This document shows, piece after piece, positions 1 to 8,845 of a stretch of 64,000 bases of DNA. The notes under the pieces are model-generated. The model ran no database searches, was not told the origin of the DNA, and saw nothing but the letters and a program-made list of their open reading frames with translations. The first letter of the stretch is position 1; every line of letters starts with the position of its first letter. This DNA comes from Kluyvera intermedia (GTDB lineage: Bacteria > Pseudomonadota > Gammaproteobacteria > Enterobacterales > Enterobacteriaceae), in NCBI RefSeq assembly GCF_021440345.1, contig NZ_JAKCNS010000047.1:31654-95653 (forward strand), read 5' to 3'. The translations under genes and the position numbers were made by a program.

Positions 1-13
1 CGTTTTTTTTTGT

Positions 14-685
14 CTACACGAAAGGTGAGGCGTTGGCGGCGCGTAAGTGGCCGTTTTCAAGGCGAACCACGCGAGGAAAGTGGCGCTCGGTAAAGCGGCT
101 GTCGTGGCTGATGGCGACCACGCTGGTTCCTCTCTGGCGGCAAACCGCCAGCCAGTTTTCGAATACGGTCAGCCAATAGTCATCAAAATCACGGCTCGGT
201 TCGTCGAGCATCAGAATCGCGGGTGCCATGGCTTCAAGACTGGCGACGGCGACCATCCGCCGCTGGGCGGTATGCAAATCCAAAGGGTGCGCTTCGGCAA
301 CGTCTGTCAGTTGGCACAATTGCAGAGCATCAGCGGTGCGTTGCGCAACTTCCGCGGCGGGCAGTTTTTGCAGCCGCAGGCCAAAGGCCACTTCTTCTGC
401 CACATTGCTGTGAAATATTTGATTTTCTGCCTCCTGAAACAGCACGCCAATCAGCGTTGCGCGCTCACGGTTTTTCAGTTGCGCAATCGGGCTGTCGTGT
501 AGTGTTATCGTGCCGGACTCCGGTGACAATAAGCCCGCCATCACCCGCAGCAGCGTGGATTTTCCCGCGCCGTTGTCACCGGTTAACGCCAGCCACTCCC
601 CAGCGTTAAGCTGTAGCGAGATATCTTTCAGACAAGGTGCTGAGGTATTCGGCCAGCGAAAACTGACTCCATTTAAAATCAACAT
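14..685 (-). CDS. ECF transporter ATP-binding protein (first ATPase subunit)
   Basis: ABC ATPase subunit that would power vitamin or metal uptake by the energy-coupling-factor transporter encoded just upstream on the same strand. The Walker A sequence GDNGAGKS lies near the N-terminus, the Walker B sequence is AILMLDEPS and the H-loop is present as SHDS. The signature motif, expected as LSGGQ, is degenerate here (region LDLHTAQRR). I chose the ATG at 685, giving MLILNGVSF, because it overlaps the stop of the preceding ATPase gene by 7 bases (ATGTTGA arrangement), a typical translational coupling. A longer frame reaches 730 but would add residues unlike the family. The substrate is unknown. 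Confidence 0.85.
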   Translation of the reverse strand: MLILNGVSFRWPNTSAPCLKDISLQLNAGEWLALTGDNGAGKSTLLRVMAGLLSPESGTITLHDSPIAQLKNRERATLIGVLFQEAENQIFHSNVAEEVAFGLRLQKLPAAEVAQRTADALQLCQLTDVAEAHPLDLHTAQRRMVAVASLEAMAPAILMLDEPSRDFDDYWLTVFENWLAVCRQRGTSVVAISHDSRFTERHFPRVVRLENGHLRAANASPFV

Positions 686-1362
686 AGCGTTGCCAATGCC
701 CCGTTTTGCAGTTGCCAGGCCTGCTGGCAAAAATCGATGAATGGAGTGCGGTTGCGCTCGAACAATATCACCAGCGAGCCTTGTTTCTGTGCCCAGCTCT
801 GCAGACGCGCCAGGAGCAGGCCGGTTATCCCGGCGGTCAGGCGACTGAATGCTTCGTCGAGGATTAAAATCTTCGGCTGCATCGCCAGCGCGCAGGCTAT
901 CACCACCCGCTGGGTTTCACCGCCGGAGAGGGTTCCCGGATGACGCTGACGCAGCGGCTGACATTCCGTCAGGGTCAGCGCGTTATCTATCCGGCGCAGA
1001 ATTTCATCTTCTGGCAGGCAGAGATTCTCCGGGCCAAAAGCCACCTCTTCCTCCACGCTGAAGGTACAGCCCGACAGTTGCAGGTAGGGTGATTGTTGGA
1101 CCAGTTGAATGGTTTGCGACTGCTCGACCAGCGAGAGCTGGCCGATGGGCGATCCCAGCAGCTTTCCAATACCCTCAATGCTGCCGGGCAGAAAATCGGG
1201 ATACCAGCCGGCCATCAGCTGCGCCAGCGTACTTTTACCACTGCCGTTATCGCCAAAAATAGCGACCATGCCGGGGGCATCGTAGTGAAAGTTGATACTG
1301 GCCGATGGACGCGCTGCATGGGTTGGTAGATAGCGAAACTGTTCTAACGTAACCATAGCCAT
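679..1362 (-). CDS. ECF transporter ATP-binding protein (second ATPase subunit)
   Basis: Second ABC ATPase of the ECF module. Walker A is GDNGSGKS, the signature is a canonical LSGGETQR and Walker B is ILILDEAF. The H-loop histidine seems absent: where SHD would be expected the sequence reads VILFERNR. The frame stays open to 1440, but the ATG at 1362 (MAMVTLEQF) gives the expected N-terminus, and it overlaps the 3' end of the upstream permease gene by 19 bases. Together with the neighbouring ATPase, which has the H-loop but lacks the signature, it should form a heterodimer with one competent ATP site. Confidence 0.84.
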   Translation of the reverse strand: MAMVTLEQFRYLPTHAARPSASINFHYDAPGMVAIFGDNGSGKSTLAQLMAGWYPDFLPGSIEGIGKLLGSPIGQLSLVEQSQTIQLVQQSPYLQLSGCTFSVEEEVAFGPENLCLPEDEILRRIDNALTLTECQPLRQRHPGTLSGGETQRVVIACALAMQPKILILDEAFSRLTAGITGLLLARLQSWAQKQGSLVILFERNRTPFIDFCQQAWQLQNGALATLC

Positions 1363-2051
1363 ACCCCTGTTTCGATTAGTATCGCTAGCACCATGGTGTA
1401 TCGGGCCGCACGTTGCAAAGCGCTGTCCTCGGGAGCCCATAGGGTCGTGCGCCGAGGATGCAGACGAAAAGCACGCATATCGAGTGCGGCACCGCGAACC
1501 ACCAAATCGTTGAGCGCATTGTGCGTCAGCGGGACTATCAGCGCGGGCATGGCACGCAGGCGCTGATACCAGCGTTCATCAAGCGGTACACCGCGTGCTC
1601 GCTGGGCCTCGTGAATAATCGCCAGCTGTCGTTTGAGCTGCTCAACGACCAGCAGCGGGCCGGCAAACAGATAGGCAACGCCAGGCGGTAGGCGAGAGGC
1701 AAACAGGGCGCGGATAAACCGCGATATCGGGACGTAGTGCATCCAAAGCTGCGACGTCGAGACAATCGCCAGGATCCGCAGCCACAGCGTGGTGGCATCG
1801 GCCCAGCGTTCCGGCGTGCGCGGTTGCCCGCTAATCCACTCCGTTAGCCAACCGCCGTGGACCAGCCACAGGCCAATTCCCAAAGGAACCATCAACCAGA
1901 CCACATACTTTGCCCGAGGACGCGTGGCCTTCATACACACCAACAGCAGGAATACCGTCGCGCTGTAAACGTTAAGCGCGATGCCGGCTGGCAGCAGTAG
2001 CGTGGAGCACGCGGCGAGCGCCCACAGGGTCAGCGAGGTAAACGGATGCAT
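1344..2051 (-). CDS. ECF transporter transmembrane component (EcfT)
   Basis: Membrane coupling subunit of an ECF transporter, 235 residues. Several hydrophobic segments at the N-terminus are followed by the cytoplasmic coupling helices. The sequence AQRARG near residue 150 matches the EcfT ARG-type motif that contacts the ATPases, and RGAALDMRAF follows about 40 residues later as the second coupling segment. The ATG at 2051 directly abuts the stop codon of the substrate-binding component gene (TAA then ATG), and the 3' end overlaps the next ATPase, so the genes form one tightly coupled operon. Confidence 0.86.
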   Translation of the reverse strand: MHPFTSLTLWALAACSTLLLPAGIALNVYSATVFLLLVCMKATRPRAKYVVWLMVPLGIGLWLVHGGWLTEWISGQPRTPERWADATTLWLRILAIVSTSQLWMHYVPISRFIRALFASRLPPGVAYLFAGPLLVVEQLKRQLAIIHEAQRARGVPLDERWYQRLRAMPALIVPLTHNALNDLVVRGAALDMRAFRLHPRRTTLWAPEDSALQRAARYTMVLAILIETGVWLWLR

Positions 2052-2630
2052 TTAGCGTACGGCGGCCATCGTCGGGAAGTGACGTGTGGTGCGCAACGGG
2101 AGTTGGCGCAGCAGTACCCAGACAATCACCGCCGTCAGAATTTTATCCACCAGATTGGCCCCTATCACCGTGACGGCAACGGACTCCACCAGATCCTGAC
2201 CAGCCGAGTGCATCCAGGCGACAAATAAATCGGCGCCGCTGCCGGTGACGCCGCCAAACAGCGTGGTGCGGATAGGCACGGCCACGATGGTCACGGCAAG
2301 GGTAATCACTACGCCGCTAGCCACCACTTTGGGCAAGGTGCGAAACCAACCTGCCCGCGCCAGCCATCCGGCGACGAGACCGATAACCATCGCTACCGGC
2401 GCGAAGGCGGCGGCGATAGGGTCGGTCAGGATCCCCCACAGCAGGTTGGTGAGCAATCCGGTTAACATTCCCACCACCGGGCCCAGCAGCACCGCGCTGA
2501 TTAAAGTGCCAATGGAGTCGAGAAAAATGGGCAATTTCAACATGCTGATGAGCTGGCCACCGACCATATTGATAGCGATAGCAATGACAATCAGCGCCAG
2601 GGACTGGCTGGAAAATTGGCGACGCGCCAT
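2052..2630 (-). CDS. ECF transporter substrate-binding component (S component)
   Basis: Integral membrane substrate-capture protein of 192 residues with about six hydrophobic stretches. The segment FLDSIGTLISAVLLGPVVG, followed by GLLTNLLWGI, resembles the ECF S-component family related to riboflavin/thiamine-type S proteins. The substrate cannot be assigned from sequence. Having its own EcfT and two ATPases downstream makes this a dedicated (group I) ECF transporter. E. coli K-12 has no equivalent next to epd, so this is accessory relative to that reference. Confidence 0.8.
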   Translation of the reverse strand: MARRQFSSQSLALIVIAIAINMVGGQLISMLKLPIFLDSIGTLISAVLLGPVVGMLTGLLTNLLWGILTDPIAAAFAPVAMVIGLVAGWLARAGWFRTLPKVVASGVVITLAVTIVAVPIRTTLFGGVTGSGADLFVAWMHSAGQDLVESVAVTVIGANLVDKILTAVIVWVLLRQLPLRTTRHFPTMAAVR

Positions 2631-2652
2631 AAAAACCTCTTATCAGTGAATT

Positions 2653-3072
2653 TTATCGGGAAGTAATAACCAGTTCGTCATAGCCAGAGACGGCACACGG
2701 CTGGCGGCTAAATGCCAGTGCGTTGAGCTCGCCAATGACCAGTTCAAGCGTGGTTCGCACGGTGCAGCCCGGCATCATGTGGCCGCCCAGCATCGCCCCC
2801 TGCGGGTCAGAGACCGCCAGATGGAGATGTTCGCCGGTGAGTTCCAGCGTGCCGTTAAGGGAAATGACTTCAAACGTACCGTTCAACAGGGTGGTTTCGT
2901 CCTGACCGGCATAACGTAAGGCGACGTCCGTCAGGCTTCCGGTACAACCGGCAATCCACGCGGCCTGTAGCGAGTTCTGTTGGATAAATTCGTGAAGCTG
3001 AGCGAATACTTCCTGACCCGGAAGTAAGCGAAGCGCATAAAAGCGAGCGGTTGAAGAGTGGGGCGCAATCAT
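2653..3072 (-). CDS. PPC (DUF296) domain DNA-binding-like protein
   Basis: A 139-residue single-domain protein of the PPC/DUF296 family. The diagnostic core is visible: GTFEVISLNGTL, then HLHLAVSDPQG, then GGHMMPGCTVRTTLE. These histidines form a metal site in solved bacterial members. The molecular role of bacterial stand-alone PPC proteins is not established. It is the first gene of the minus-strand ECF operon, 22 bases before the S component, so a role linked to the transported compound is plausible but only inferred. It is transcribed divergently from epd. Confidence 0.8.
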   Translation of the reverse strand: MIAPHSSTARFYALRLLPGQEVFAQLHEFIQQNSLQAAWIAGCTGSLTDVALRYAGQDETTLLNGTFEVISLNGTLELTGEHLHLAVSDPQGAMLGGHMMPGCTVRTTLELVIGELNALAFSRQPCAVSGYDELVITSR

Positions 3073-3236
3073 GTTTGGGGGACTCCGAGACTCGGACGTG
3101 GCGGTGATAATATCGACACTGGATAATTTGCTTTCTGATATAAATCAGGATTTACGCCGCAGCAACGAAATTATCTTGCTACGCTTATGCACAATTCTGG
3201 GATGTGGAATAAATTGGCCTTCTCATTGCGCAAAAA

Positions 3237-3252
3237 TGTGACGCAAGTCAGA
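3237..3252 (+). promoter_or_regulatory. Candidate CRP-cAMP site upstream of epd
   Basis: The sequence TGTGA, six bases, TCAGA matches the CRP consensus TGTGA-N6-TCACA at 9 of 10 core positions. It lies about 200 bases before epd in the 373-base divergent intergenic region. CRP control of the epd-pgk-fbaA operon is known in E. coli. The site itself is a pattern match only. Confidence 0.55.
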
Positions 3253-3310
3253 TAACCGCTTTCTGTAACTGGACAATCATTCCTTTTATTCCGTGTTTCG
3301 CTTATTCTAG

Positions 3311-3324
3311 CTGAAGCGTTTCAG
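3311..3324 (+). promoter_or_regulatory. Candidate Cra (FruR) operator upstream of epd
   Basis: CTGAAGCGTTTCAG is close to a perfect palindrome and fits the Cra core TGAA-N-CG-N-TTCA. Cra represses glycolytic genes and relieves repression when fructose-1-phosphate or fructose-1,6-bisphosphate is abundant. Its position ahead of epd-pgk-fbaA agrees with the known Cra control of this operon in E. coli. Confidence 0.65.
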
Positions 3325-3445
3325 TTGGCAGTTTGTTCGACATTTAACCAATCAGTCACTGTTTGTGGCGGGTAAGGTTTCCCAGAACTCGTGGCTGCAT
3401 TACTCTGTGAGCCACTTTGCTTCGGGATAACCTTGCAGGAGACCT

Positions 3446-4474
3446 ATGACCGTACGCGTAGCGATTAATGGCTTCGGTCGCATTGGACGTAACGTGGTTC
3501 GTGCTTTGTATGAATCCGGACGCCGTGCGGAAATTACCGTAGTGGCTATCAACGAACTGGCCGATGCTGCCGGCATCGCGCATTTGTTGAAGTATGACAC
3601 CAGTCATGGGCGCTTTGCCTGGGATGTCCGCCAGGAGCGAGAGCAGCTCTACGTCGGCGACGATTCCATCCGTCTTCTGCATGAGCGCTCAATAGACGCG
3701 CTCCCCTGGCGTGAACTGTCGGTGGATGTGGTGTTGGACTGTACCGGCGTATACGGTACGCGCGAAGACGGCGAAGCGCATATTGCCGCCGGCGCGAAGA
3801 AGGTGCTCTTTTCACATCCTGGCAGCAACGATCTTGACGCCACTGTCGTATTCGGCGTTAACCAACATGAACTGCGCGCGGAACACCGCATTGTTTCCAA
3901 TGCCTCCTGTACCACGAATTGCATCATTCCCGTCATCAAACTGTTAGATGATGCTTACGGCATTGAATCCGGTACGGTCACGACTATTCACTCCGCGATG
4001 CATGACCAACAGGTGATTGACGCCTATCACCCGGATTTACGCCGCACGCGCGCGGCAAGCCAATCGATCATTCCGGTAGATACTAAACTTGCGGCGGGTA
4101 TTGCCCGTATTTTCCCTAAGTTTAGTGACCATTTTGAGGCGATTGCGGTGCGCGTACCGACCATCAACGTGACGGCGATTGACCTGAGCGTAACGGTGAA
4201 GAAGCCGGTAAAAGCCCATGAAGTCAACCAGTTGCTGCAAAAAGCAGCACAGGGTACATTTCATGGTATAGTTGACTATACGGAATTACCGTTGGTCTCG
4301 ACTGATTTTAATCACGACCCGCACAGTGCCATTGTTGATGGTACGCAGACGCGGGTGAGTGGAGCACATCTGATCAAAACGCTGGTCTGGTGTGATAACG
4401 AATGGGGCTTTGCTAACCGAATGCTCGACACGACGTTAGCAATGGCAGCTATTGGTTTCAGGCTCGACGCTTGA
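3446..4474 (+). CDS. epd: D-erythrose-4-phosphate dehydrogenase
   Basis: NAD-dependent oxidation of erythrose-4-phosphate to 4-phosphoerythronate, the first step of the deoxyxylulose-5-phosphate-dependent branch of pyridoxal-5'-phosphate synthesis. The protein has 342 residues and is a GAPDH-family paralogue. The N-terminal Rossmann motif [11 protein letters not shown] is intact, and the catalytic cysteine lies in [10 protein letters not shown] near residue 155. The start follows AGGAG at about 3437. It heads the epd-pgk-fbaA operon, with 39 bases to pgk, and lies divergent from the PPC/ECF operon. Confidence 0.96.
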   Translation: MTVRVAINGFGRIGRNVVRALYESGRRAEITVVAINELADAAGIAHLLKYDTSHGRFAWDVRQEREQLYVGDDSIRLLHERSIDALPWRELSVDVVLDCTGVYGTREDGEAHIAAGAKKVLFSHPGSNDLDATVVFGVNQHELRAEHRIVSNASCTTNCIIPVIKLLDDAYGIESGTVTTIHSAMHDQQVIDAYHPDLRRTRAASQSIIPVDTKLAAGIARIFPKFSDHFEAIAVRVPTINVTAIDLSVTVKKPVKAHEVNQLLQKAAQGTFHGIVDYTELPLVSTDFNHDPHSAIVDGTQTRVSGAHLIKTLVWCDNEWGFANRMLDTTLAMAAIGFRLDA

Positions 4475-4513
4475 GCGTCGACAAAACTTTAAGTATCAAC
4501 GAGAGGATTCACC

Positions 4514-5677
4514 ATGTCTGTAATTAAGATGACCGATCTGGATCTGGCTGGTAAACGCGTTTTCATCCGTGCGGACCTGAACGTACCAGTTAAAGAAGGG
4601 AAAGTAACCAGCGACGCGCGTATCCGTGCATCTCTGCCGACCATTGAGCTGGCTCTGAAGCAGGGCGCAAAAGTGATGGTCACTTCTCACCTGGGTCGTC
4701 CGACCGAAGGCGAGTACAACGAAGAATTCTCTCTGCTGCCGGTTGTTAATTATCTGAAAGACAAACTGTCTGCTCCAGTACGTCTGGTGAAAGATTACCT
4801 GGACGGCGTTGAAGTGGCGGCCGGTGAGCTGGTTGTTCTGGAAAACGTTCGCTTCAACAAAGGCGAGAAGAAAGACGACGAAGCGCTGTCTAAAAAATAT
4901 GCCGCACTGTGCGACGTATTCGTGATGGACGCATTCGGTACTGCACACCGTGCACAGGCTTCTACTCACGGTATCGGCAAATTTGCTGACGTCGCTTGCG
5001 CTGGCCCACTGCTGGCCGCTGAGCTGGACGCACTGGGTAAAGCACTGAAAGAACCAGCACGCCCAATGGTTGCTATCGTTGGCGGTTCTAAAGTTTCTAC
5101 CAAACTGACCGTTCTGGATTCCCTGTCTAAAATCGCTGACCAGCTGATCGTTGGTGGTGGTATTGCTAACACCTTCGTTGCTGCTCAAGGCCACAACGTC
5201 GGTAAATCCCTGTATGAAGCGGATCTGGTTGACGAAGCAAAACGTCTGCTGACCACCTGCGACATCCCAGTCCCAACTGACGTTCGCGTAGCGACCGAGT
5301 TCTCTGAAACTGCGGCTGCAACCCTGAAATCTGTTAACGACATCAAAGATGAAGAGCAGATTCTGGACCTGGGCGACGTTTCTGCACAGAAACTGGCTGA
5401 CATCCTGAAAAACGCCAAAACCATTCTGTGGAATGGTCCGGTTGGCGTGTTCGAATTCCCTAACTTCCGTAAAGGGACTGAAATCGTGGCTAACGCTATC
5501 GCAGACAGCGAAGCGTTCTCCATCGCAGGCGGCGGCGATACTCTGGCTGCTATCGACCTGTTCGGTATTTCCGACAAAATTTCCTACATCTCTACTGGCG
5601 GCGGCGCATTCCTCGAATTCGTGGAAGGCAAAGTACTGCCAGCAGTAGCAATGCTCGAAGAGCGCGCTAAGAAGTAA
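4514..5677 (+). CDS. pgk: Phosphoglycerate kinase
   Basis: Glycolytic enzyme that transfers phosphate from 1,3-bisphosphoglycerate to ADP in the cytoplasm. It has 387 residues, the E. coli length. Visible hallmarks are the N-terminal RADLNVP substrate-binding segment, TSHLGRP, the hinge region GGSKVSTK and the C-terminal nucleotide-binding GGGDTLAA. Codon choice is strongly biased to the preferred set (CTG, AAA, GGT/GGC), as expected for a very highly expressed gene. Second gene of the epd-pgk-fbaA operon, with GAGAGGA as ribosome binding site. Confidence 0.98.
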   Translation: MSVIKMTDLDLAGKRVFIRADLNVPVKEGKVTSDARIRASLPTIELALKQGAKVMVTSHLGRPTEGEYNEEFSLLPVVNYLKDKLSAPVRLVKDYLDGVEVAAGELVVLENVRFNKGEKKDDEALSKKYAALCDVFVMDAFGTAHRAQASTHGIGKFADVACAGPLLAAELDALGKALKEPARPMVAIVGGSKVSTKLTVLDSLSKIADQLIVGGGIANTFVAAQGHNVGKSLYEADLVDEAKRLLTTCDIPVPTDVRVATEFSETAAATLKSVNDIKDEEQILDLGDVSAQKLADILKNAKTILWNGPVGVFEFPNFRKGTEIVANAIADSEAFSIAGGGDTLAAIDLFGISDKISYISTGGGAFLEFVEGKVLPAVAMLEERAKK

Positions 5678-5764
5678 GCCATTTAAGGGCAGGGAAACCT
5701 GCCCCATTATTAACGCGCTTTAGGGCGCGCCCCTTTCCAAGGCCGAAGATACAGGACTCGTAAC

Positions 5765-6844
5765 ATGTCTAAAATTTTTGATTTCGTAAAACCAGGCGTA
5801 ATCACTGGTGATGACGTACAGAAAGTTTTCCAGGTAGCAAAAGAAAACAACTTTGCTCTGCCAGCCGTTAACTGCGTCGGTACTGATTCCATCAACGCCG
5901 TACTGGAAACCGCAGCAAAAGTTAAAGCACCGGTTATCGTACAGTTCTCCAACGGCGGCGCTGCGTTCATCGCAGGCAAAGGCGTGAAAACCGACGTTCC
6001 TCAGGGTGCTGCAATCCTGGGGGCTATCTCTGGTGCACATCACGTTCACCAGATGGCTGAGCACTACGGTGTTCCAGTTATCCTGCATACCGACCACTGC
6101 GCGAAAAAACTGCTGCCGTGGATCGACGGTCTGCTGGACGCAGGTGAAAAACACTTTGCCGCTACCGGTAAACCACTGTTCTCTTCTCACATGATCGACC
6201 TGTCCGAAGAGTCCCTGCACGAAAACATCGAAATCTGCTCCAAATACCTGTCCCGCATGTCCAAAATGGGCATGACTCTGGAAATCGAACTGGGTTGCAC
6301 CGGCGGTGAAGAAGACGGCGTGGACAACAGCCACATGGACGCTTCTGCACTGTACACTCAGCCAGAAGACGTTGATTACGCTTACACCGAGCTGAGCAAA
6401 ATCAGCCCGCGTTTCACCATCGCGGCTTCCTTCGGTAACGTACACGGCGTGTACAAACCAGGTAACGTGGTTCTGACCCCAACTATCCTGCGCGATTCTC
6501 AGGACTATGTTTCTAAGAAACACAACCTGCCGCACAACAGCCTGAACTTCGTGTTCCACGGCGGCTCCGGTTCTTCTGCTCAGGAAATCAAAGACTCCGT
6601 AAGCTACGGCGTAGTGAAAATGAACATCGATACCGACACCCAGTGGGCAACCTGGGAAGGTATCCTGAACTACTACAAAGAAAACGAAGCTTACCTGCAG
6701 GGTCAGCTGGGCAACCCGAAAGGCGAAGACCAGCCGAACAAGAAATACTACGATCCACGCGTATGGCTGCGTGCCGCTCAGACCTCTATGATCGCCCGTC
6801 TGGAACAGGCTTTCACTGAACTGAACGCGAAAGACGTTCTGTAA
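5765..6844 (+). CDS. fbaA: Fructose-bisphosphate aldolase class II
   Basis: Zinc-dependent cleavage of fructose-1,6-bisphosphate into dihydroxyacetone phosphate and glyceraldehyde-3-phosphate. It has 359 residues, matching E. coli FbaA. Zinc ligand histidines are seen in LHTDHCAKK (near residue 110) and in the later VFHGGSGS and FGNVHGVY segments. Codon use is strongly optimised. It sits 87 bases after pgk, enough for an additional promoter, and is closed by a strong terminator at 6865. Confidence 0.98.
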   Translation: MSKIFDFVKPGVITGDDVQKVFQVAKENNFALPAVNCVGTDSINAVLETAAKVKAPVIVQFSNGGAAFIAGKGVKTDVPQGAAILGAISGAHHVHQMAEHYGVPVILHTDHCAKKLLPWIDGLLDAGEKHFAATGKPLFSSHMIDLSEESLHENIEICSKYLSRMSKMGMTLEIELGCTGGEEDGVDNSHMDASALYTQPEDVDYAYTELSKISPRFTIAASFGNVHGVYKPGNVVLTPTILRDSQDYVSKKHNLPHNSLNFVFHGGSGSSAQEIKDSVSYGVVKMNIDTDTQWATWEGILNYYKENEAYLQGQLGNPKGEDQPNKKYYDPRVWLRAAQTSMIARLEQAFTELNAKDVL

Positions 6845-6864
6845 GAAAAGACCGACTTTTCTGC

Positions 6865-6892
6865 AAAAGCCCGCCTTATGGCGGGCTTTTTT
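6865..6892 (+). terminator. Rho-independent terminator after fbaA
   Basis: AAAGCCCGCC, a short TTAT loop and GGCGGGCTTTTTT form a GC-rich stem with a T tract just after the fbaA stop. It ends the epd-pgk-fbaA transcript. Confidence 0.9.
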
Positions 6893-7021
6893 ATTGTCTT
6901 TTCAATGTTATGGTCAGGTGTAGAAATGTGATCAATTTGGCAAAATGCTAATTTTTTGTTTACTCTTTATACCTGCCTGTACTTTTTCAGGCCGCTTTTT
7001 GTTTCCCATAAGGAATATTGA

Positions 7022-7885
7022 ATGGAAGATTTAAACGTTGTCGATAGCATAAATGGCGCAGGTACGTGGCTGGTGCGCAATCAGGAATTACTGCTGAGTT
7101 ATGCCGTCAATATCGTTGCGGCAATTGCCATTGTTATCGTTGGGATGATTGTGGCGCGTATTGTATCGAATACCGTCAACCGTCTGATGCTGGCGCGTAA
7201 AATTGACGCCACCGTGGCTGATTTCCTCTCCGCGATGCTGCGTTACGCCATCATCGCCTTCACGCTGATCGCCGCGCTTGGCCGTATTGGCGTGCAGACC
7301 GCGTCGGTTATCGCGGTACTGGGTGCCGCTGGTTTAGCCGTCGGCCTGGCGCTGCAGGGCTCGCTTTCCAACCTTGCCGCAGGCGTGCTGCTGGTGATGT
7401 TCCGTCCGTTCCGTGCGGGGGAGTATGTTGACCTGGGCGGCGTGGCAGGGACCGTGCTGAGCGTACAGATTTTCTCCACCACCATGCGTACAGTGGATGG
7501 CAAGATTGTCGTTATTCCAAACGGTAAAATTATCGCCGGTAACATTATCAACTTCTCTCGCGAACCGGCTCGTCGCAATGAGTTTATTATTGGCGTCTCT
7601 TACGATGCGGATATTGATAAGGTTAAGCAGATCCTGACGCGTATTCTGGAATCAGATAATCGTATCCTGAAAGATCGCGACATTACCGTGCGCTTAAACG
7701 AGCTGGCGCCGTCGTCGGTGAATTTTGTGGTGCGTGCCTGGAGCCTGAGCGGCGACCTGCAAAACGTCTACTGGGACGTACTGGAGCAGATTAAGCGCGA
7801 GTTTGATGCTAACGGGATTAGTTTTCCTTACCCGCAGCTCGATGTGAATATGAAGCCGGTAAACACGCAGAATGAATCGGCGTAA
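7022..7885 (+). CDS. mscS: Small-conductance mechanosensitive channel
   Basis: Inner-membrane homoheptameric channel that opens on membrane tension and releases solutes during hypo-osmotic shock. It has 287 residues against 286 in E. coli. Three transmembrane segments occupy the first 130 residues. The pore-lining TM3 is visible as the alanine/glycine-rich stretch [19 protein letters not shown], followed by the beta domain with [19 protein letters not shown] serves as ribosome binding site. It appears monocistronic, ended by the hairpin at 7930. Confidence 0.97.
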   Translation: MEDLNVVDSINGAGTWLVRNQELLLSYAVNIVAAIAIVIVGMIVARIVSNTVNRLMLARKIDATVADFLSAMLRYAIIAFTLIAALGRIGVQTASVIAVLGAAGLAVGLALQGSLSNLAAGVLLVMFRPFRAGEYVDLGGVAGTVLSVQIFSTTMRTVDGKIVVIPNGKIIAGNIINFSREPARRNEFIIGVSYDADIDKVKQILTRILESDNRILKDRDITVRLNELAPSSVNFVVRAWSLSGDLQNVYWDVLEQIKREFDANGISFPYPQLDVNMKPVNTQNESA

Positions 7886-7929
7886 ATTAGCGGTGCGATT
7901 GCCTGGTCAGTGAGAGGCAAACGACGATA

Positions 7930-7958
7930 AATGGCTTCCTTCGGGAAGCCATTTTTTT
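7930..7958 (+). terminator. Rho-independent terminator after mscS
   Basis: AATGGCTTCC, TTCG loop, GGAAGCCATT and a run of seven T. A UUCG tetraloop on a strong stem makes this a confident terminator. Confidence 0.9.
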
Positions 7959-8203
7959 AGGTAATATTCACGGTAGCGATAAATTTTATTGGATAAATAT
8001 TCGAAGATGATATTGCCAGCAGAAAGTTTATTTCAGTATTGATAATGCGTGCTGCTGCAATAGTCGCCAGGTTTTAAAGTCAGTACACTCACGCGGAAGA
8101 TGCACAACATTGCCGCGAATTAATCAGCGCTGACCGTTTGAGCCTGCTTTGAGACCCAAGGTCAGGCTGCACGCGCTGAATTCGTGAAAACATAAAATAA
8201 TGA

Positions 8204-8539
8204 ATGACAGCCACTGAAATGTTTATTCCTAAAGCTTACTTACTTAACCAGACTTACAAAAAGCATCGTTCTGATTTGACTCAGCGCATCGCTAATGAAA
8301 AATCGCTGATCTCCGGAGACCTGGTGCGTTTATTAAGAGATCCGAAAAAGCATAAGAGGGGGGTTGTCTCCGCTTTTTTTAGCCGGGAGAAATTCCCGAT
8401 TCTAGGTAACGAAGGCGCAGAAGAGGAACTGGAGAAAATCATGAAACTGTTTCGCGACTCCGGCTATCAAGTCTCTCTGGAAAGGTCGGATGATGGGTTC
8501 TCGCTTGATCTCGACTGGACGGAGGCGAGCCTACCCTGA
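8204..8539 (+). CDS. Hypothetical protein of 111 residues, no recognised family
   Basis: Open frame between mscS and argO, two genes that are adjacent in E. coli K-12. The predicted product is soluble and charged, with a basic middle part (residues 40-55, RDPKKHKRG) and an acidic C-terminal third (EEELEKIMKLF, then SLDLDWTEASLP). No signal peptide or membrane segment is visible. There is no convincing ribosome binding site before the ATG at 8204, and a second ATG lies five codons later. I do not recognise the family. It could be an island-type orphan or a spurious frame. Confidence 0.5.
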   Translation: MTATEMFIPKAYLLNQTYKKHRSDLTQRIANEKSLISGDLVRLLRDPKKHKRGVVSAFFSREKFPILGNEGAEEELEKIMKLFRDSGYQVSLERSDDGFSLDLDWTEASLP

Positions 8540-8642
8540 ATGTTCACCGTTCTGACCTCTGAGAATGATGCAGAGAGTGGCTCTGTGTGGTTGCTCTGCG
8601 ATCTTTTGCTGAGTTTCATCGCGTTGTGAATATCCTCGAGCT

Positions 8643-8671
8643 ATCCGTCCTTGTACACGGCAAGGACGGAT
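8643..8671 (+). other. Strong 11-bp stem hairpin downstream of the orphan gene
   Basis: ATCCGTCCTTG and CAAGGACGGAT form a perfect 11-base inverted repeat with a 7-base loop, but no T tract follows. It could be a weak terminator or an RNA-stabilising element in the 306-base gap between 8540 and 8845. Apart from this hairpin and the palindrome at 8745, I see nothing coding in that gap. Confidence 0.5.
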
Positions 8672-8744
8672 TCAGTTTGTGGCAATGAAATGCGGTAACA
8701 CGCATAGCCACTGAATGAATATGCAGACCGTGCTCGGTGGTGTA

Positions 8745-8763
8745 TTATTAGTTTAACTAATAA
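8745..8763 (+). promoter_or_regulatory. Candidate ArgP operator upstream of argO
   Basis: TTATTAGTT and AACTAATAA flank a single central T, an almost perfect 19-base palindrome about 85 bases before argO. ArgP (encoded at 10375, minus) is the known LysR-type activator of argO and binds AT-rich imperfect dyads upstream of it. The assignment is inferred from position. Confidence 0.4.
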
Positions 8764-8845
8764 CCTATTAAAACAATCCATTTCATCTAATGATTATCCC
8801 GCGCTATAGTCTCGCTACATACTAACATTAAGTGAAAAATACACC

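Noticed and set aside
4496..5707. A 403-codon open frame antisense to pgk
   Set aside because: It mirrors the strongly biased codon use of pgk; no ribosome binding site and no recognisable protein features. The same holds for long antisense frames opposite fbaA, gcvP, lysS and silA.
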